Program-made: the position numbers and the translations under genes
Source: Streptomyces sp. NBC_01264
GTDB taxonomy: Bacteria; Actinomycetota; Actinomycetes; Streptomycetales; Streptomycetaceae
NCBI RefSeq assembly: GCF_026340675.1
Contig: NZ_JAPEOX010000001.1
Coordinates: forward strand, 3,286,001 to 3,350,000
Direction: 5' to 3'
DNA: 64,000 nt
Part shown: piece by piece, positions 28,274 to 36,224 of the stretch
How the letters are laid out: each line of letters begins with the position of its first letter
How positions within the stretch are numbered: position 1 is the first letter of the stretch
The notes under the pieces: generated by a model
Told to the model about the DNA's origin: nothing
The model's database searches: none
The model's input: only the letters and a program-made list of their open reading frames with translations

Positions 28274-29083
28274 GTGAGCGCACTCACCGATCCACAGCTC
28301 AAGATCCTGCTGGCGCCCGTCAACCCCAAGCGCGTCGGCCAGACCCGCGGTCTCGCCCACATGGAAGCCTGGGACATCCGCCGCCAGCTCATCCGTCTCT
28401 TCGGCTTTGGCGGCTATAGCACGGAGACCCTCGCCCTCGACCTCGTTGCCGAGCGCGAGACCAAGCAGGGCGATCGCTCCCGCTGGACCGTCGTCTACCG
28501 GGCCCAAGTCCGGCTCACCATCTACGACACCGACGGCAAGCAGCTCGGCTTCTGGGACGACGGCGCCGCCGGCGACTCCGTCAACCAGCCCTCCCTCGGC
28601 GACGCCCACGACATGGCCATGAAGACCGCCCTGTCCCAGGCCCTGAAGCGCTGCGCCACCAACCTCGGCGACCAGTTCGGCCTGTCGCTGTACAACGACG
28701 GATCCCCGGAACCGGTCGTGCACTGGTCGGCAGCGCACCCGCCGAAGCCCGTCACGGACGAGCCGGCCCAGCCGATGCCCGCCCTTGACGCCGACCCGCC
28801 CGTCAAGCCCGAGCCGCAGGCGGAACCCCAGCGCGACGAGACCCCGCAGCCGGCGCCCGTCGCCGAGGAGCGTCCCCGGCCCCGCGCCGTACCCCAGCCC
28901 GCACCCGACCCCGACGAACGCGAAGCCGCCCTCGCCGCCATGTGGGACGCAGCCAAGCAAGCCAACTTCACGGACGGCCTGCCCGCCCAGTTCGCCTCAG
29001 CCTTCGGACACCCCATAGAGGACGGGACCGCCGACGAGTTCATGCAGGCCCGCCAACTGATCGTCGGGAGCGCAGCTGCATGA
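28274..29083 (+). CDS. Rad52/Rad22-family single-strand annealing protein
   Basis: 269 residues from GTG 28274. Residues ~1-150 match the Rad52 annealing core: RGLAHMEAWDIRRQLIRLFGFGGYS, WTVVYRAQVRLTIYDTDGKQLGFWDDGAAGDS, and AHDMAMKTALSQALKRCATNLGDQFG, the typical RCA-x-LG ending. The next ~90 residues are a Pro-rich linker, and a short C-terminal helical domain follows. It should promote strand annealing during phage recombination and replication. No exonuclease partner is recognised nearby. It overlaps the next gene (ATGA). Confidence 0.85.
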   Translation: MSALTDPQLKILLAPVNPKRVGQTRGLAHMEAWDIRRQLIRLFGFGGYSTETLALDLVAERETKQGDRSRWTVVYRAQVRLTIYDTDGKQLGFWDDGAAGDSVNQPSLGDAHDMAMKTALSQALKRCATNLGDQFGLSLYNDGSPEPVVHWSAAHPPKPVTDEPAQPMPALDADPPVKPEPQAEPQRDETPQPAPVAEERPRPRAVPQPAPDPDEREAALAAMWDAAKQANFTDGLPAQFASAFGHPIEDGTADEFMQARQLIVGSAAA

Positions 29084-29613
29084 GCCTCAAGGACGCAGCA
29101 GCACAAGAGGCCTACCTCAAAACCCTCCTCGACGTCATCGACGCCAGCTACAAGCGGCAGCGGCTCGAGGTGCAAAAGCTCCTCGACGAGGCCGCGAGGG
29201 AGAGCGGCACGCAGCAGATCGCGGCCAGCCTGCCGGACGGAACGAAGATCGCCACGATCAGCTTGACCAAGGGCAGGGCTGAAGCGAAGGTCACCGACGA
29301 GGCCGCCTTCAAGGCTTGGGTGATGGCGAACTACGACACCGAGATCGAGCGTCGCTTCGTCGCCGAAGTCCGCGGCAGCTTCCGCAGCAAGCTCCTCTCC
29401 CAGATGACTGCCGCCAACAAGAACGAGTGGGCGGATCCGGAGACCGGTGTCATCCACACAGTTCCGGGGGTGGCCATCTCGCCAGCTCGGGCCCGAGGTC
29501 ACTCGGTACGGATGACAGAGACCGGGCCCGCAGAAGTCTGGGCGGCCTGGCGCACCGGACAGCTCGCCAACATCGCCCTGCCGGAGCTGATCGCGGGTGA
29601 CGCCGATGGCTAG
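29080..29613 (+). CDS. Partner protein of the Rad52-like gene, unknown function
   Basis: 177 residues, ATGA coupled to the annealing protein. N-terminal helix (KTLLDVIDASYKRQRLEVQKLLDEAARESG), then a strand pair (QIAASLPDGTKIATISLTKGRAEAKV) and a C-terminal segment ending VWAAWRTGQLANIALPELI. The coupling suggests a role with the annealase, such as single-strand DNA handling. No nuclease motif is seen. Confidence 0.6.
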   Translation: MSLKDAAAQEAYLKTLLDVIDASYKRQRLEVQKLLDEAARESGTQQIAASLPDGTKIATISLTKGRAEAKVTDEAAFKAWVMANYDTEIERRFVAEVRGSFRSKLLSQMTAANKNEWADPETGVIHTVPGVAISPARARGHSVRMTETGPAEVWAAWRTGQLANIALPELIAGDADG

Positions 29614-29713
29614 GGAACCCCGCTGCACCGAATGCGGCGACGAGAACGGCCCCTTCACCAACCGGGGCCTCTGCGAGGACTGCCACGACCGCAGGCAACC
29701 CCCGAAGCAGTAG
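29606..29713 (+). CDS. 35-residue zinc-ribbon microprotein
   Basis: ATG 29606 to TAG 29711, overlapping the previous gene by 8 bp. MAREPRCTECGDENGPFTNR continues with GLCEDCHDRRQPPKQ: two CxxC pairs 17 residues apart form a minimal zinc ribbon with a basic tail. Part of this prophage's many small zinc-binding proteins. Confidence 0.6.
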   Translation: MAREPRCTECGDENGPFTNRGLCEDCHDRRQPPKQ

Positions 29714-29787
29714 CTGAACCCGGGGCGCCGCGGCCCGAACCTGCGGCGCCCCACCCAGCCAGGGAACCACACCGGAGGGACCACGTG

Positions 29788-30201
29788 ATGACAGCCCAGC
29801 CCACACCCGGAACGTTCGGCGTCTATTGCGCCGGCGAACAGATCGACGGCACCGACATCGGCTTCACCTACGTCTACATCAGCACGCCGCTCGGCAAGGT
29901 GCGCATGACGTCCGAGGAAGCCCGGCAGGTCGGACAGAGCCTGATCGCCGCCGCCGACTACAACCACGCCCTCGACGACGAGGACGTTGCCCCCGCCTTC
30001 CTGGGGAAGCGATACGTCCTCACCTACGCCCACCTCGAGGCAGTCGCGGCCGTATACCGGAATGCCGTGAGCGCCGGGGAAGGGCCAACCAAGGCGGTTG
30101 CACGTTACTTCGGCGTGGCCCATTCAACCGCGGCGAAGTGGGCGGCCAGGGCCCGTAAGCAGGGATCCCTCCAGGCGACCAGCAAGGGGGTCGCGTCATG
30201 A
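29788..30201 (+). CDS. Prophage protein with C-terminal HTH
   Basis: 137 residues from ATG 29788 (GGAGGGA upstream; GTG 29785 also possible). The N-terminal half is beta-rich (GVYCAGEQIDGTDIGFTYVYISTPLGKVRM). The C-terminal part is a clear HTH: LEAVAAVYRNAVSAGEGPTKAVARYFGVAHSTAAKWAARARKQG, like the terminase-small-subunit/transposase type. Probably DNA binding. Confidence 0.65.
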   Translation: MTAQPTPGTFGVYCAGEQIDGTDIGFTYVYISTPLGKVRMTSEEARQVGQSLIAAADYNHALDDEDVAPAFLGKRYVLTYAHLEAVAAVYRNAVSAGEGPTKAVARYFGVAHSTAAKWAARARKQGSLQATSKGVAS

Positions 30202-30506
30202 ACCCCATCCAGCCCCACCTCGACGGCACCGAGCCGGAACCGCAGACCGACTACGAGACCTGGCTCGACCAGATACGCCCCGCGTTCGCCGACGCCGCCC
30301 GCTCCGGCCGCGAGTTCGCCTGCTGGCACATCAAGGTCGACAAGAAGCTCCCGAACCCGCCGAAGCCCAAGACGCAGTGGGGGACGGCCATGCACCACTT
30401 CGCGACCGAAGGCCTCCTCGAGCCGGCCAGCTTCACCACCACCCGGGATGGATCCGCGGTCCGGACCTGGAGGGGCACCCGTGCCGCACGACGGGAGGCC
30501 GCGTGA
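30198..30506 (+). CDS. Hypothetical prophage protein
   Basis: 102 residues, ATGA overlap. Segments YETWLDQIRPAFADAARSGREFACWHI and WGTAMHHFATEGLLEPASF suggest a small winged-helix fold like others in replication regions of actinophages. No firm family. Confidence 0.55.
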   Translation: MNPIQPHLDGTEPEPQTDYETWLDQIRPAFADAARSGREFACWHIKVDKKLPNPPKPKTQWGTAMHHFATEGLLEPASFTTTRDGSAVRTWRGTRAARREAA

Positions 30507-30754
30507 TGGAGACCCTCATCGACCTGGCCATCGTCGTCTTCGTCTTCACCGCCGCCTGGGTCATCCGCCGCCTCACCCGCGACGACGACACCCAGCGCTG
30601 GCGGGAGTCCACCAGCGTCGAGGACGGAGGCGACGACGTCGCCGAGCGCCGGCGCAAACGCGAGATCGCACAGCTCGAGGCATGGCTGCACCACCCGTAC
30701 CGCCCCCGCAACACCATCCCTCACCAGACCCGCCGGACGGAGGAAGACCAGTGA
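30506..30754 (+). CDS. Small single-TM prophage protein
   Basis: 82 residues from ATG 30506. The N-terminal helix ETLIDLAIVVFVFTAAWVI spans the membrane. The rest is charged and probably cytoplasmic (RRLTRDDDTQRW, AERRRKREIAQLEAWL). Function unknown. Confidence 0.6.
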   Translation: METLIDLAIVVFVFTAAWVIRRLTRDDDTQRWRESTSVEDGGDDVAERRRKREIAQLEAWLHHPYRPRNTIPHQTRRTEEDQ

Positions 30755-31569
30755 CCACCAAGCCGCTCCCGCCCCACGGAACCCTCTCCCGCAGCAAGAA
30801 CTACGGCTGCAAGTGCTGGGACTGCTGCGAAGTCCTCCGCGCCTACAACCGCGACCGATACGCGGCCATGACCGCAGGCACCTGGCATCCCTTCGTCGAC
30901 GCCGAACCTATCCGGCAGCACCTCCTCGAGCTGGCAGCCGTCGGCATCACGAGCACCCGAATCACGGAACTGACCGGACTGCCGCACCGTACCGTCGCCG
31001 GGTTCCTGCGGCACCAGGGGACGAAGCCCCGCAAGCGCAGCGCGACCCCCGAAACCGCGGCCAAGATCCTCGCTGTCAAAGCCGTGCAAGACAACGCGGC
31101 CAAGATCGCGAGCACCGGCACACAGCGCCGCATCCAGGCGCTCGTGGCCATCGGCTGGCCCATGCAAGTCCTGGCCCCTCACCTGGGTCTCAAGCCCAAG
31201 TACGTCGCAGACGTGTTCAACAGGGACTTCGTTATGAGCCGCACCGCCGAAGCCACCCGCTACGCATACGAGTCGCTTGGCGGACTGCGGCCGGAGCGAC
31301 AGGGCGTGCGGCCCGCCTCCGCCAAGCACGCCCGAGCACTGGCCGCCGAACGCCGTTGGGCGCCGCCCCGCTACTGGAACCAGCGGCCCGGCGCCATCGA
31401 CGACCCGCACTTCACCCCCGAGTACGGCATGAAGAAGGCGGACCTGCTCGCCGAGGAAGCCACCTTCCTCGTCACCGTCGCCGGCCTCACCCGCACCCAG
31501 GCAGCCGAACGCCTCGGCAAGGACCGCTCCTACGTCGACCGCGTCCTCAGCCAGCAGCTCGCGGCCTAG
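30751..31569 (+). CDS. HTH prophage DNA-binding protein
   Basis: 272 residues from GTG 30751. N-terminal YGCKCWDCCEVLRAYNRDRY has a CxCxxCC cluster. It is followed by two HTH-like segments (LAAVGITSTRITELTGLPHRTVAGFLRH and, at the C-terminus, LTRTQAAERLGKDRSYVDRVLSQQL) and a middle helical region. The architecture is frequent in Streptomyces phages and suggests a DNA-binding regulator or replication accessory protein. Confidence 0.65.
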   Translation: MTTKPLPPHGTLSRSKNYGCKCWDCCEVLRAYNRDRYAAMTAGTWHPFVDAEPIRQHLLELAAVGITSTRITELTGLPHRTVAGFLRHQGTKPRKRSATPETAAKILAVKAVQDNAAKIASTGTQRRIQALVAIGWPMQVLAPHLGLKPKYVADVFNRDFVMSRTAEATRYAYESLGGLRPERQGVRPASAKHARALAAERRWAPPRYWNQRPGAIDDPHFTPEYGMKKADLLAEEATFLVTVAGLTRTQAAERLGKDRSYVDRVLSQQLAA

Positions 31570-31576
31570 CCGTCCC

Positions 31577-31596
31577 CACCCGCACCAGCCAGAGAG
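31577..31596 (+). repeat. Repeated 20-bp gene leader, copy 1
   Basis: CACCCGCACCAGCCAGAGAG lies just before the GTG at 31603 and recurs exactly at 33390-33409 before the ATG at 33419. It contains the AGAGAG translation-initiation signal. Confidence 0.7.
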
Positions 31597-31602
31597 GCCG
31601 CC

Positions 31603-31767
31603 GTGCGCCATCTGCGGATAGTCCCCGAACCGCCGCCAACCGCCTACGAGATCGCGGCCACACCCGGCTGGCCGCCCATCGCCATCCCCGGCAGGCCTGG
31701 CTGGTGGAGGCACTGCATCAACGGCCAGCAAGTCGACCAACCCACCCGAGAAGGGAGCAGCAAGTGA
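31603..31767 (+). CDS. 54-residue hypothetical protein
   Basis: GTG 31603 to TGA 31765. MRHLRIVPEPPPTAYEIAAT, then GWPPIAIPGRPGWWRHCINGQQVDQ: rich in Pro and Trp, with one Cys. It overlaps the next gene by GTGA, which supports its being translated. Confidence 0.5.
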   Translation: MRHLRIVPEPPPTAYEIAATPGWPPIAIPGRPGWWRHCINGQQVDQPTREGSSK

Positions 31768-32516
31768 ACGACGTGACGCTGCCGAGCACCGAGCAGGCGC
31801 GAACTCTCACTGACCGTATCAAGATCGCAGTCGAGGGAACCTGGCAGCTCATCCGCGAGGCCTACACCAGCCGTACCTGGGCCGTCCTCGGCTACGACAC
31901 CTGGGACGCCTACTGCACCGCCGAGTTCGGCGAGAGCCGACTCCGACTGCCTCGGGAGGAGCGGCAAGAGGTCGTTGCGTCACTGCGGGAAAGCGGGATG
32001 AGCTACCCGGCTATTGCGGCTGCCACAGGGTCGTCTGTGGGCACAGTCTTCGCGGCCGCCCAGGCTTTCAATTCTGAAAGCCTCCCTGCCCGCACTCAAG
32101 GTGCCGATGGCAAGAGCTACGCGGCAACGCGGAGCGCGGCCGAGCCAGACCTCCTCGCCGGCGATGACTGGCAGCAGCCTGCGGGCCCGGGCTTCGAAGC
32201 CGCCGTAACCCCTCCGCGGGTCAAACGGCGGCCTCTCCCGGAGGCGTTCACCGACGCTGGCCGCGACCTCACCCGGGCCGCCGAAAAGCTCGCCCGGCTC
32301 GCCGAAGACGACCGGTTCGCCAAGAACCGGGAGACCACCCACCACCAGGTACCCGAACTCCTCGGCGCCCTAGAGCACACCGTCCGCCTCGTCGCCGCCA
32401 TGAACCTTCCGGCCGCCGACGCAAGCGCAGAGGCCCGCCGCTGGTGGGCGGCGAGCCTCCACAACCTCAGCGACGCCCTCGCCAGCATCGCCAACTCCCT
32501 CGAGAAGGAGATCTAA
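31764..32516 (+). CDS. HTH prophage protein (possible replication/partition accessory)
   Basis: 250 residues from GTG 31764. Residues ~20-70 (IKIAVEGTWQLIREAYTSRTWAVLGYDTWDAYCTAEFG) and the HTH LRESGMSYPAIAAATGSSVGTVFAAAQA resemble actinophage proteins with a Streptomyces partition-type HTH. The C-terminus is helical (LTRAAEKLARLAEDDRFAKNRE ... LSDALASIANSLEKEI). It is directly followed by a ParB-like gene with no gap. Confidence 0.65.
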   Translation: MNDVTLPSTEQARTLTDRIKIAVEGTWQLIREAYTSRTWAVLGYDTWDAYCTAEFGESRLRLPREERQEVVASLRESGMSYPAIAAATGSSVGTVFAAAQAFNSESLPARTQGADGKSYAATRSAAEPDLLAGDDWQQPAGPGFEAAVTPPRVKRRPLPEAFTDAGRDLTRAAEKLARLAEDDRFAKNRETTHHQVPELLGALEHTVRLVAAMNLPAADASAEARRWWAASLHNLSDALASIANSLEKEI

Positions 32517-33347
32517 ATGCGCAAGAACAACGTACCCCCGCAGCGCGGACCCCAGTACAAGGTCGTGGACGTCACTCCCGCGCTCGCCGAGAAGTGGCTG
32601 GCGCAGAACACCCACAACCGGAAGATCCGCGAGAACGCCGTGCTCGGCTACGCCCGAGACATGGAAGCCGGGAACTGGGCCGAGAACGGCGAGGCCATCA
32701 AGTTCGCCACAGACGGCACCCTCCTCGACGGACAGCACCGCCTGAACGCCATCGTCCTCTCCGGGATCACGCTCCGGCTCCTGGTCGTCACCGGCCTCAC
32801 CGCGGGCAGTCAGGAAACGATGGACGACGGCCGCAAGCGCACGGTCGCCGACGCACTCACTCTCCGCAAGGAGCCGAACGCCGTACAGCTGGCCGCGATC
32901 AGCCGCCGCGCCTTGATGTGGACGCAGGGCATCCACAAGAACGCCGGCAACCGGCCGCCGACGAACACGGAGTGCCTCCAGTTCTTCGAGAGCCACCCCG
33001 AACTGCGCACATCCACCAGCATTGCGGTCTCCCTGCGCAAGGCCGTGGCTCTTCCCTCCTCGATCGTGGGCCTCACCCACTGGGTGTTCACCGGCATCGA
33101 CGAGACCGACGCCACCTGGTTCTTCGAGCGCCTCGGCACCGGCGCCAATCTGCAGCAGTACCACCCCATCCTCACCCTCCGTAAGCGGGCATCGGAGGCT
33201 GCGGATGCACCCGGGCGCGTCCCGGAGGACGCCCTCCTCGCCTTCGTCATCAAGGCCTGGAACGCCTACCGCGACGGCGACGAGATGAAGCTCCTGCGCT
33301 TCAAGCCCGGCGGCGCGCTCCCGGAGAAGTTCCCGCTCCCCAGGTAG
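32517..33347 (+). CDS. ParB-like nuclease/partition domain protein
   Basis: 276 residues, ATG immediately after the upstream stop. N-terminal ParB/Srx fold: VVDVTPALAEKWLAQNTHNRKIRENAVLGYARDMEAGNWAENGEAIKFATDGTLLDGQHRLNAIVLSG, with the GQHR motif. The C-terminal ~170 residues are helical. Phage proteins of this type may act as DNA-binding or CTP/ADP-switch proteins; none is assigned here. It lies immediately before the replication gene. Confidence 0.75.
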   Translation: MRKNNVPPQRGPQYKVVDVTPALAEKWLAQNTHNRKIRENAVLGYARDMEAGNWAENGEAIKFATDGTLLDGQHRLNAIVLSGITLRLLVVTGLTAGSQETMDDGRKRTVADALTLRKEPNAVQLAAISRRALMWTQGIHKNAGNRPPTNTECLQFFESHPELRTSTSIAVSLRKAVALPSSIVGLTHWVFTGIDETDATWFFERLGTGANLQQYHPILTLRKRASEAADAPGRVPEDALLAFVIKAWNAYRDGDEMKLLRFKPGGALPEKFPLPR

Positions 33348-33355
33348 CTGCCCGC

Positions 33356-33382
33356 GGCGGGGCCGGTCACGCCGGCCCCGCC
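33356..33382 (+). terminator. Hairpin after the ParB-like gene
   Basis: An 11-bp perfect stem GGCGGGGCCGG (33356-33366) pairs with 33372-33382 around a 5-nt loop. It may terminate or slow the early transcript before the replication gene. Confidence 0.7.
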
Positions 33383-33389
33383 CCTCCTT

Positions 33390-33409
33390 CACCCGCACCA
33401 GCCAGAGAG
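33390..33409 (+). repeat. Repeated 20-bp gene leader, copy 2
   Basis: Exact second copy of CACCCGCACCAGCCAGAGAG, ending 9 bp before the replication gene start. Confidence 0.7.
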
Positions 33410-33418
33410 AAGCATCCG

Positions 33419-34468
33419 ATGCCCTGGGTCCGACTGGACGACCGCTTCCCCTCGCACCGCAAGGTCGCGCTGCTGTCCGATCGCGCCTTCCGGCTGCACG
33501 TCACCGCCCTCTGCTGGAGCTCCGAGAACCTCACCGAAGGCCTCATCCGGGACAAGGAGCTTCCGGTCGTCGCCCGCATCCGCGGCCTGAAGACGGTCGC
33601 GAAGGAACTCGAGGACGCCAAGCTCTGGGACCGAACCGAGGACGGCTGGGTCATTCACGACTACCTCGTCTACCAGTTCAGCCGCGAGCAGGTTCTGGCC
33701 GAGCGAGAAGGCAACGCCGCCCGGCAGAAGGCTTGGCGGGAGCGGAAGAAGGCGGAGAAGGAAGCCAAGGCCGCGGCCGAGAAGGCAGCCGCAGACGCCG
33801 ACCATAACGGCGTTACGCAGCAGGGCGAAACGCACGACGGCGACACGAACGAAGCACGACAGCGACACGACAGCGACACGAACTCGCTTCGAAGTGGTGC
33901 TGAAAATCATCGATCGTCGCAGGTCAGCGAGATTCGTAACGGTGTTAGTAACGGCGCCCCATACCCATACCCGTCCCGTCCTTCTGTTCCTTCTCCTACG
34001 GAGAAGGAACAGAAGAGAGAAGGACAGACGGATCAGCCGGCCCGCATCGGCGACCGTCCCCGGATCCCCACCAACTGCGAACCCCTCGTCGCTGCGCTCC
34101 AACAAGCGCAGCTGTACGTCGGCTGGGATCTCGACTCCACCGAGTGGTTCCTCATCGAGGCACTGATCAAGCGGTGCGGAATCGCGGCCCTCGTCGTCTC
34201 CGCCAGGGGCAGCTGGCAAGGAGCCCGTACCCAGCCCCGCAAGGGCAACTACTTCATCCCCGCCTGGCGGAAGCTCGCCAGCACTGAGCAGGAGGCCGAC
34301 TACACGGCCCTGCCTGCCGCTGTAGGCGCCGAAGTCGTCCAGTACGGACCCCGCGCCCACCAGGCCGCTCCCAAGCCCTCAACGACCGATCAGCGGGTGC
34401 AGCAAGCCCTCGAGGTTGGCCGCCGCCTCCAAGCCCTCCACGACGCCAAGACCCAGGAGAACCAGTGA
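33419..34468 (+). CDS. Phage replication initiation protein (lambda O/DnaT-like)
   Basis: 349 residues from ATG 33419. An N-terminal winged-helix domain (WVRLDDRFPSHRKVALLSDRAFRLHVTALCWSSENLTEGLIRDKELPVV ... WVIHDYLVYQF) is typical of phage replisome organisers. A charged coiled region follows (RQKAWRERKKAEKEAKAAAEKAA), then a disordered, less GC-rich stretch (residues ~125-205), and a C-terminal domain (LVAALQQAQLYVGWDLDSTEWFLIEALIKRCGIAALV) that may contact the host helicase. The disordered part is encoded by 11-bp DNA iterons and an AT-rich block, as in lambda O where the origin lies inside the gene. Confidence 0.75.
   Translation: MPWVRLDDRFPSHRKVALLSDRAFRLHVTALCWSSENLTEGLIRDKELPVVARIRGLKTVAKELEDAKLWDRTEDGWVIHDYLVYQFSREQVLAEREGNAARQKAWRERKKAEKEAKAAAEKAAADADHNGVTQQGETHDGDTNEARQRHDSDTNSLRSGAENHRSSQVSEIRNGVSNGAPYPYPSRPSVPSPTEKEQKREGQTDQPARIGDRPRIPTNCEPLVAALQQAQLYVGWDLDSTEWFLIEALIKRCGIAALVVSARGSWQGARTQPRKGNYFIPAWRKLASTEQEADYTALPAAVGAEVVQYGPRAHQAAPKPSTTDQRVQQALEVGRRLQALHDAKTQENQ
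33833..34015 (+). other. Putative replication origin inside the replication gene
   Basis: Five tandem 11-bp units run from 33833 to 33887: CACGACGGCGA, CACGAACGAAG, CACGACAGCGA, CACGACAGCGA, CACGAACTCGC. Eleven is not a multiple of three, so the periodicity is at DNA level and not from protein repeats. They are followed by a relatively AT-rich block (about 33898-33955) and by a 16-bp perfect inverted repeat CTTCTGTTCCTTCTCC (33981-33996) pairing with 34000-34015 across TAC. Confidence 0.65.
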
Positions 34469-35169
34469 TCGACTATGAAGGCATCGGGATGCTCCTCGGT
34501 CTCGCCGCTGCCCGCGACCAACGCACCGTCGGAGACGCCGACAACCTCGCCTGGCACGCCGACCTCAACACCGCCGGCATCACCTACGCCGGAGCCGAAG
34601 AAGCCATCACCCGCTTCTACGTCGACCAAGCCACCCTGCCCGTCGACGAGCGCCGCCGCATCACCACGCCGGACGTCATCAGCCTGGCCCGCAAGATCCG
34701 CACCGAACGCCTTAAGAACTTCACCTACGAGCCTCCGCCCGGCGACCACGACCCGCACTACCTCGCCCGCCGCCGCGATCAGATCCTCTCGATCGCCGAC
34801 GGCCGAGTACCAGCTCCCCTGGACCAGCCCGCCCTCACCGGTGACCCCGGCCCCCAGTTCGCCGCACTCCTTGCCGGTGTCGGCCGCGACGTCCCCGACG
34901 AGGAAGCAGCCCCCAACCCGGTCAAGCGCCGCGGCCCCCTCGGCGTTGCCTGCCCCAGCTGCGGCTCCGCCATAGGCCGACCGTGCCGGGCGCCGTCCCG
35001 CAACGGCAACAAGGGCCGCGAACGCGCACCCCACTCAGCCCGCGAAACGGTCTCTGCCGGCGGCCAACTCTCCGACCCCGCCGCCATGCAGGCCGAAGCA
35101 GACCGGCGCCGCGCAGCCTCCGCACTCCGGCTCCAGCAGCTCGCCGACCTTGAAGGAGAAGCCTCGTGA
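34465..35169 (+). CDS. Prophage replication-region protein with zinc finger
   Basis: 234 residues from GTG 34465, GTGA coupled to the replication gene. The N-terminal 110 residues are helical (VGDADNLAWHADLNTAGITYAGAEEAITRFYVDQATLP, then ITTPDVISLARKIRTERL), similar to small proteins that follow replisome organisers in actinophages. A single zinc finger CPSCGSAIGRPCRAPSRNGN ... HSAR follows, then a helical tail. It may be a helicase-loader-type partner; inference. Confidence 0.6.
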   Translation: MIDYEGIGMLLGLAAARDQRTVGDADNLAWHADLNTAGITYAGAEEAITRFYVDQATLPVDERRRITTPDVISLARKIRTERLKNFTYEPPPGDHDPHYLARRRDQILSIADGRVPAPLDQPALTGDPGPQFAALLAGVGRDVPDEEAAPNPVKRRGPLGVACPSCGSAIGRPCRAPSRNGNKGRERAPHSARETVSAGGQLSDPAAMQAEADRRRAASALRLQQLADLEGEAS

Positions 35170-35381
35170 CCACCGAACCGATCTTCAGCGTCGCCGCCTG
35201 GAAGGCGATGGCCGCGACGCTCGGCATCCCCGTCACCACGACCACCGACGCTTTCGGCCGCACCGACGTCCTGATCAACCGGGCCGGGATGGAGCGCTTC
35301 CGGGACGCCGCGCTCGCCGTGGGTCACACCGACATAGCCGCGATCTTCACCCGCTGCCTCGAGCAGGGCGGCCAGCGATGA
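35166..35381 (+). CDS. Small hypothetical prophage protein
   Basis: 71 residues, GTGA overlap. One helical module: FSVAAWKAMAATLGIPVTTT ... NRAGMERFRDAALAVGHTDIAAIFTRCLEQGG. No family recognised. Confidence 0.5.
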   Translation: MTTEPIFSVAAWKAMAATLGIPVTTTTDAFGRTDVLINRAGMERFRDAALAVGHTDIAAIFTRCLEQGGQR

Positions 35382-35683
35382 CCCAGCCCCGTTCCGCTCC
35401 GATGCCCGCCAGCCTCCGTAGTGCCGTCCGGCATCCCGCCTACGACGTCCGCTGCCCCCACTGCAACGCCGCCGAGAAGGCCCGCTGCACCACCATCTCC
35501 GGCCGCCACACCAAGACCACCCCCTGCCCCGCACGGCTGGCCGCCCACGCCACCGCCACCGCCGTCTGCACCACCTGCCAAGTCGTACCCGGCACCCCCT
35601 GCCACGACGACGGGGTGCAGCGGCCCGACACGTCGCCAGTCCACGCCGCTCGCTACACCGAAGCCCTTGGAGCAGTTGCATGA
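35378..35683 (+). CDS. Double zinc-finger prophage protein
   Basis: 101 residues, ATGA overlap. Two tandem fingers of the same design as in the 34465-35169 gene: CPHCNAAEKARCTT ... HTKTTPCPARLAAH and CTTCQVVPGTPCHDDG ... VHAARYTEA. This CxxC-x7-C-xn-H type is frequent in Streptomyces phages and may bind DNA or the replisome. Confidence 0.6.
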   Translation: MTQPRSAPMPASLRSAVRHPAYDVRCPHCNAAEKARCTTISGRHTKTTPCPARLAAHATATAVCTTCQVVPGTPCHDDGVQRPDTSPVHAARYTEALGAVA

Positions 35684-36147
35684 GCCCGATCCGCATCCAC
35701 CGCCCCGCCGTCCGAGGCTGGAAGCCCCCGGAGAACACGATCTACGTCGGCCGCGGCAGCATCTGGGAAACCCCCTACCGGTGGCGCACCCGCAACGCAC
35801 TCGCCCGCGTCCCCGCCCTCGACGGCAGCGCCTGGGAGTACGAGACCCGCATCAGCGCCAACGGGCACCACCACCCGTACATGCACTCCGACGGCAGGGT
35901 CACCGGCCACACCAGCCGCTACATGACCCGCCGCGAATGCGTCGACCTGTACCGGCAGGCCCTCACCGCACCCACCGACCGCGTGATGATCTGGCGCTAC
36001 AACCCGAACGGCCCGGGCCGGATCACCGTCGACACCGTTCGCGCTGCACTCGCCGGCTACAACCTCGCCTGCCGGTGCGCCCTCAACCAGCTCTGCCACG
36101 CCGACGTGCTCCTCGAGGTCGCCAACAGCGTCGAGGCCGAGCGGTGA
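35680..36147 (+). CDS. DUF4326 family protein, copy 1
   Basis: 155 residues, ATGA overlap. The family outline is clear: IRIHRPAVRGWKPPENTIYVGRGSIWETPYRW at the N-terminus and AGYNLACRCALNQLCHADVLLEVANS at the C-terminus. Function unknown. A diverged second copy lies at 36742-37164. Confidence 0.75.
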   Translation: MSPIRIHRPAVRGWKPPENTIYVGRGSIWETPYRWRTRNALARVPALDGSAWEYETRISANGHHHPYMHSDGRVTGHTSRYMTRRECVDLYRQALTAPTDRVMIWRYNPNGPGRITVDTVRAALAGYNLACRCALNQLCHADVLLEVANSVEAER

Positions 36148-36224
36148 CCGCCGCCGCCCAGCACTACGCCGACCTCGCCGCCGCCGTCTACCACACCCAC
36201 CGAACCCGAAAGGCCACGACATGA
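36144..36224 (+). CDS. 26-residue microprotein in a GTGA/ATGA chain
   Basis: MTAAAQHYADLAAAVYHTHR, then TRKATT. It is too short to judge alone, but its start overlaps the upstream stop (GTGA) and its stop overlaps the next start (ATGA), so it is part of a coupled chain. Confidence 0.35.
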   Translation: MTAAAQHYADLAAAVYHTHRTRKATT

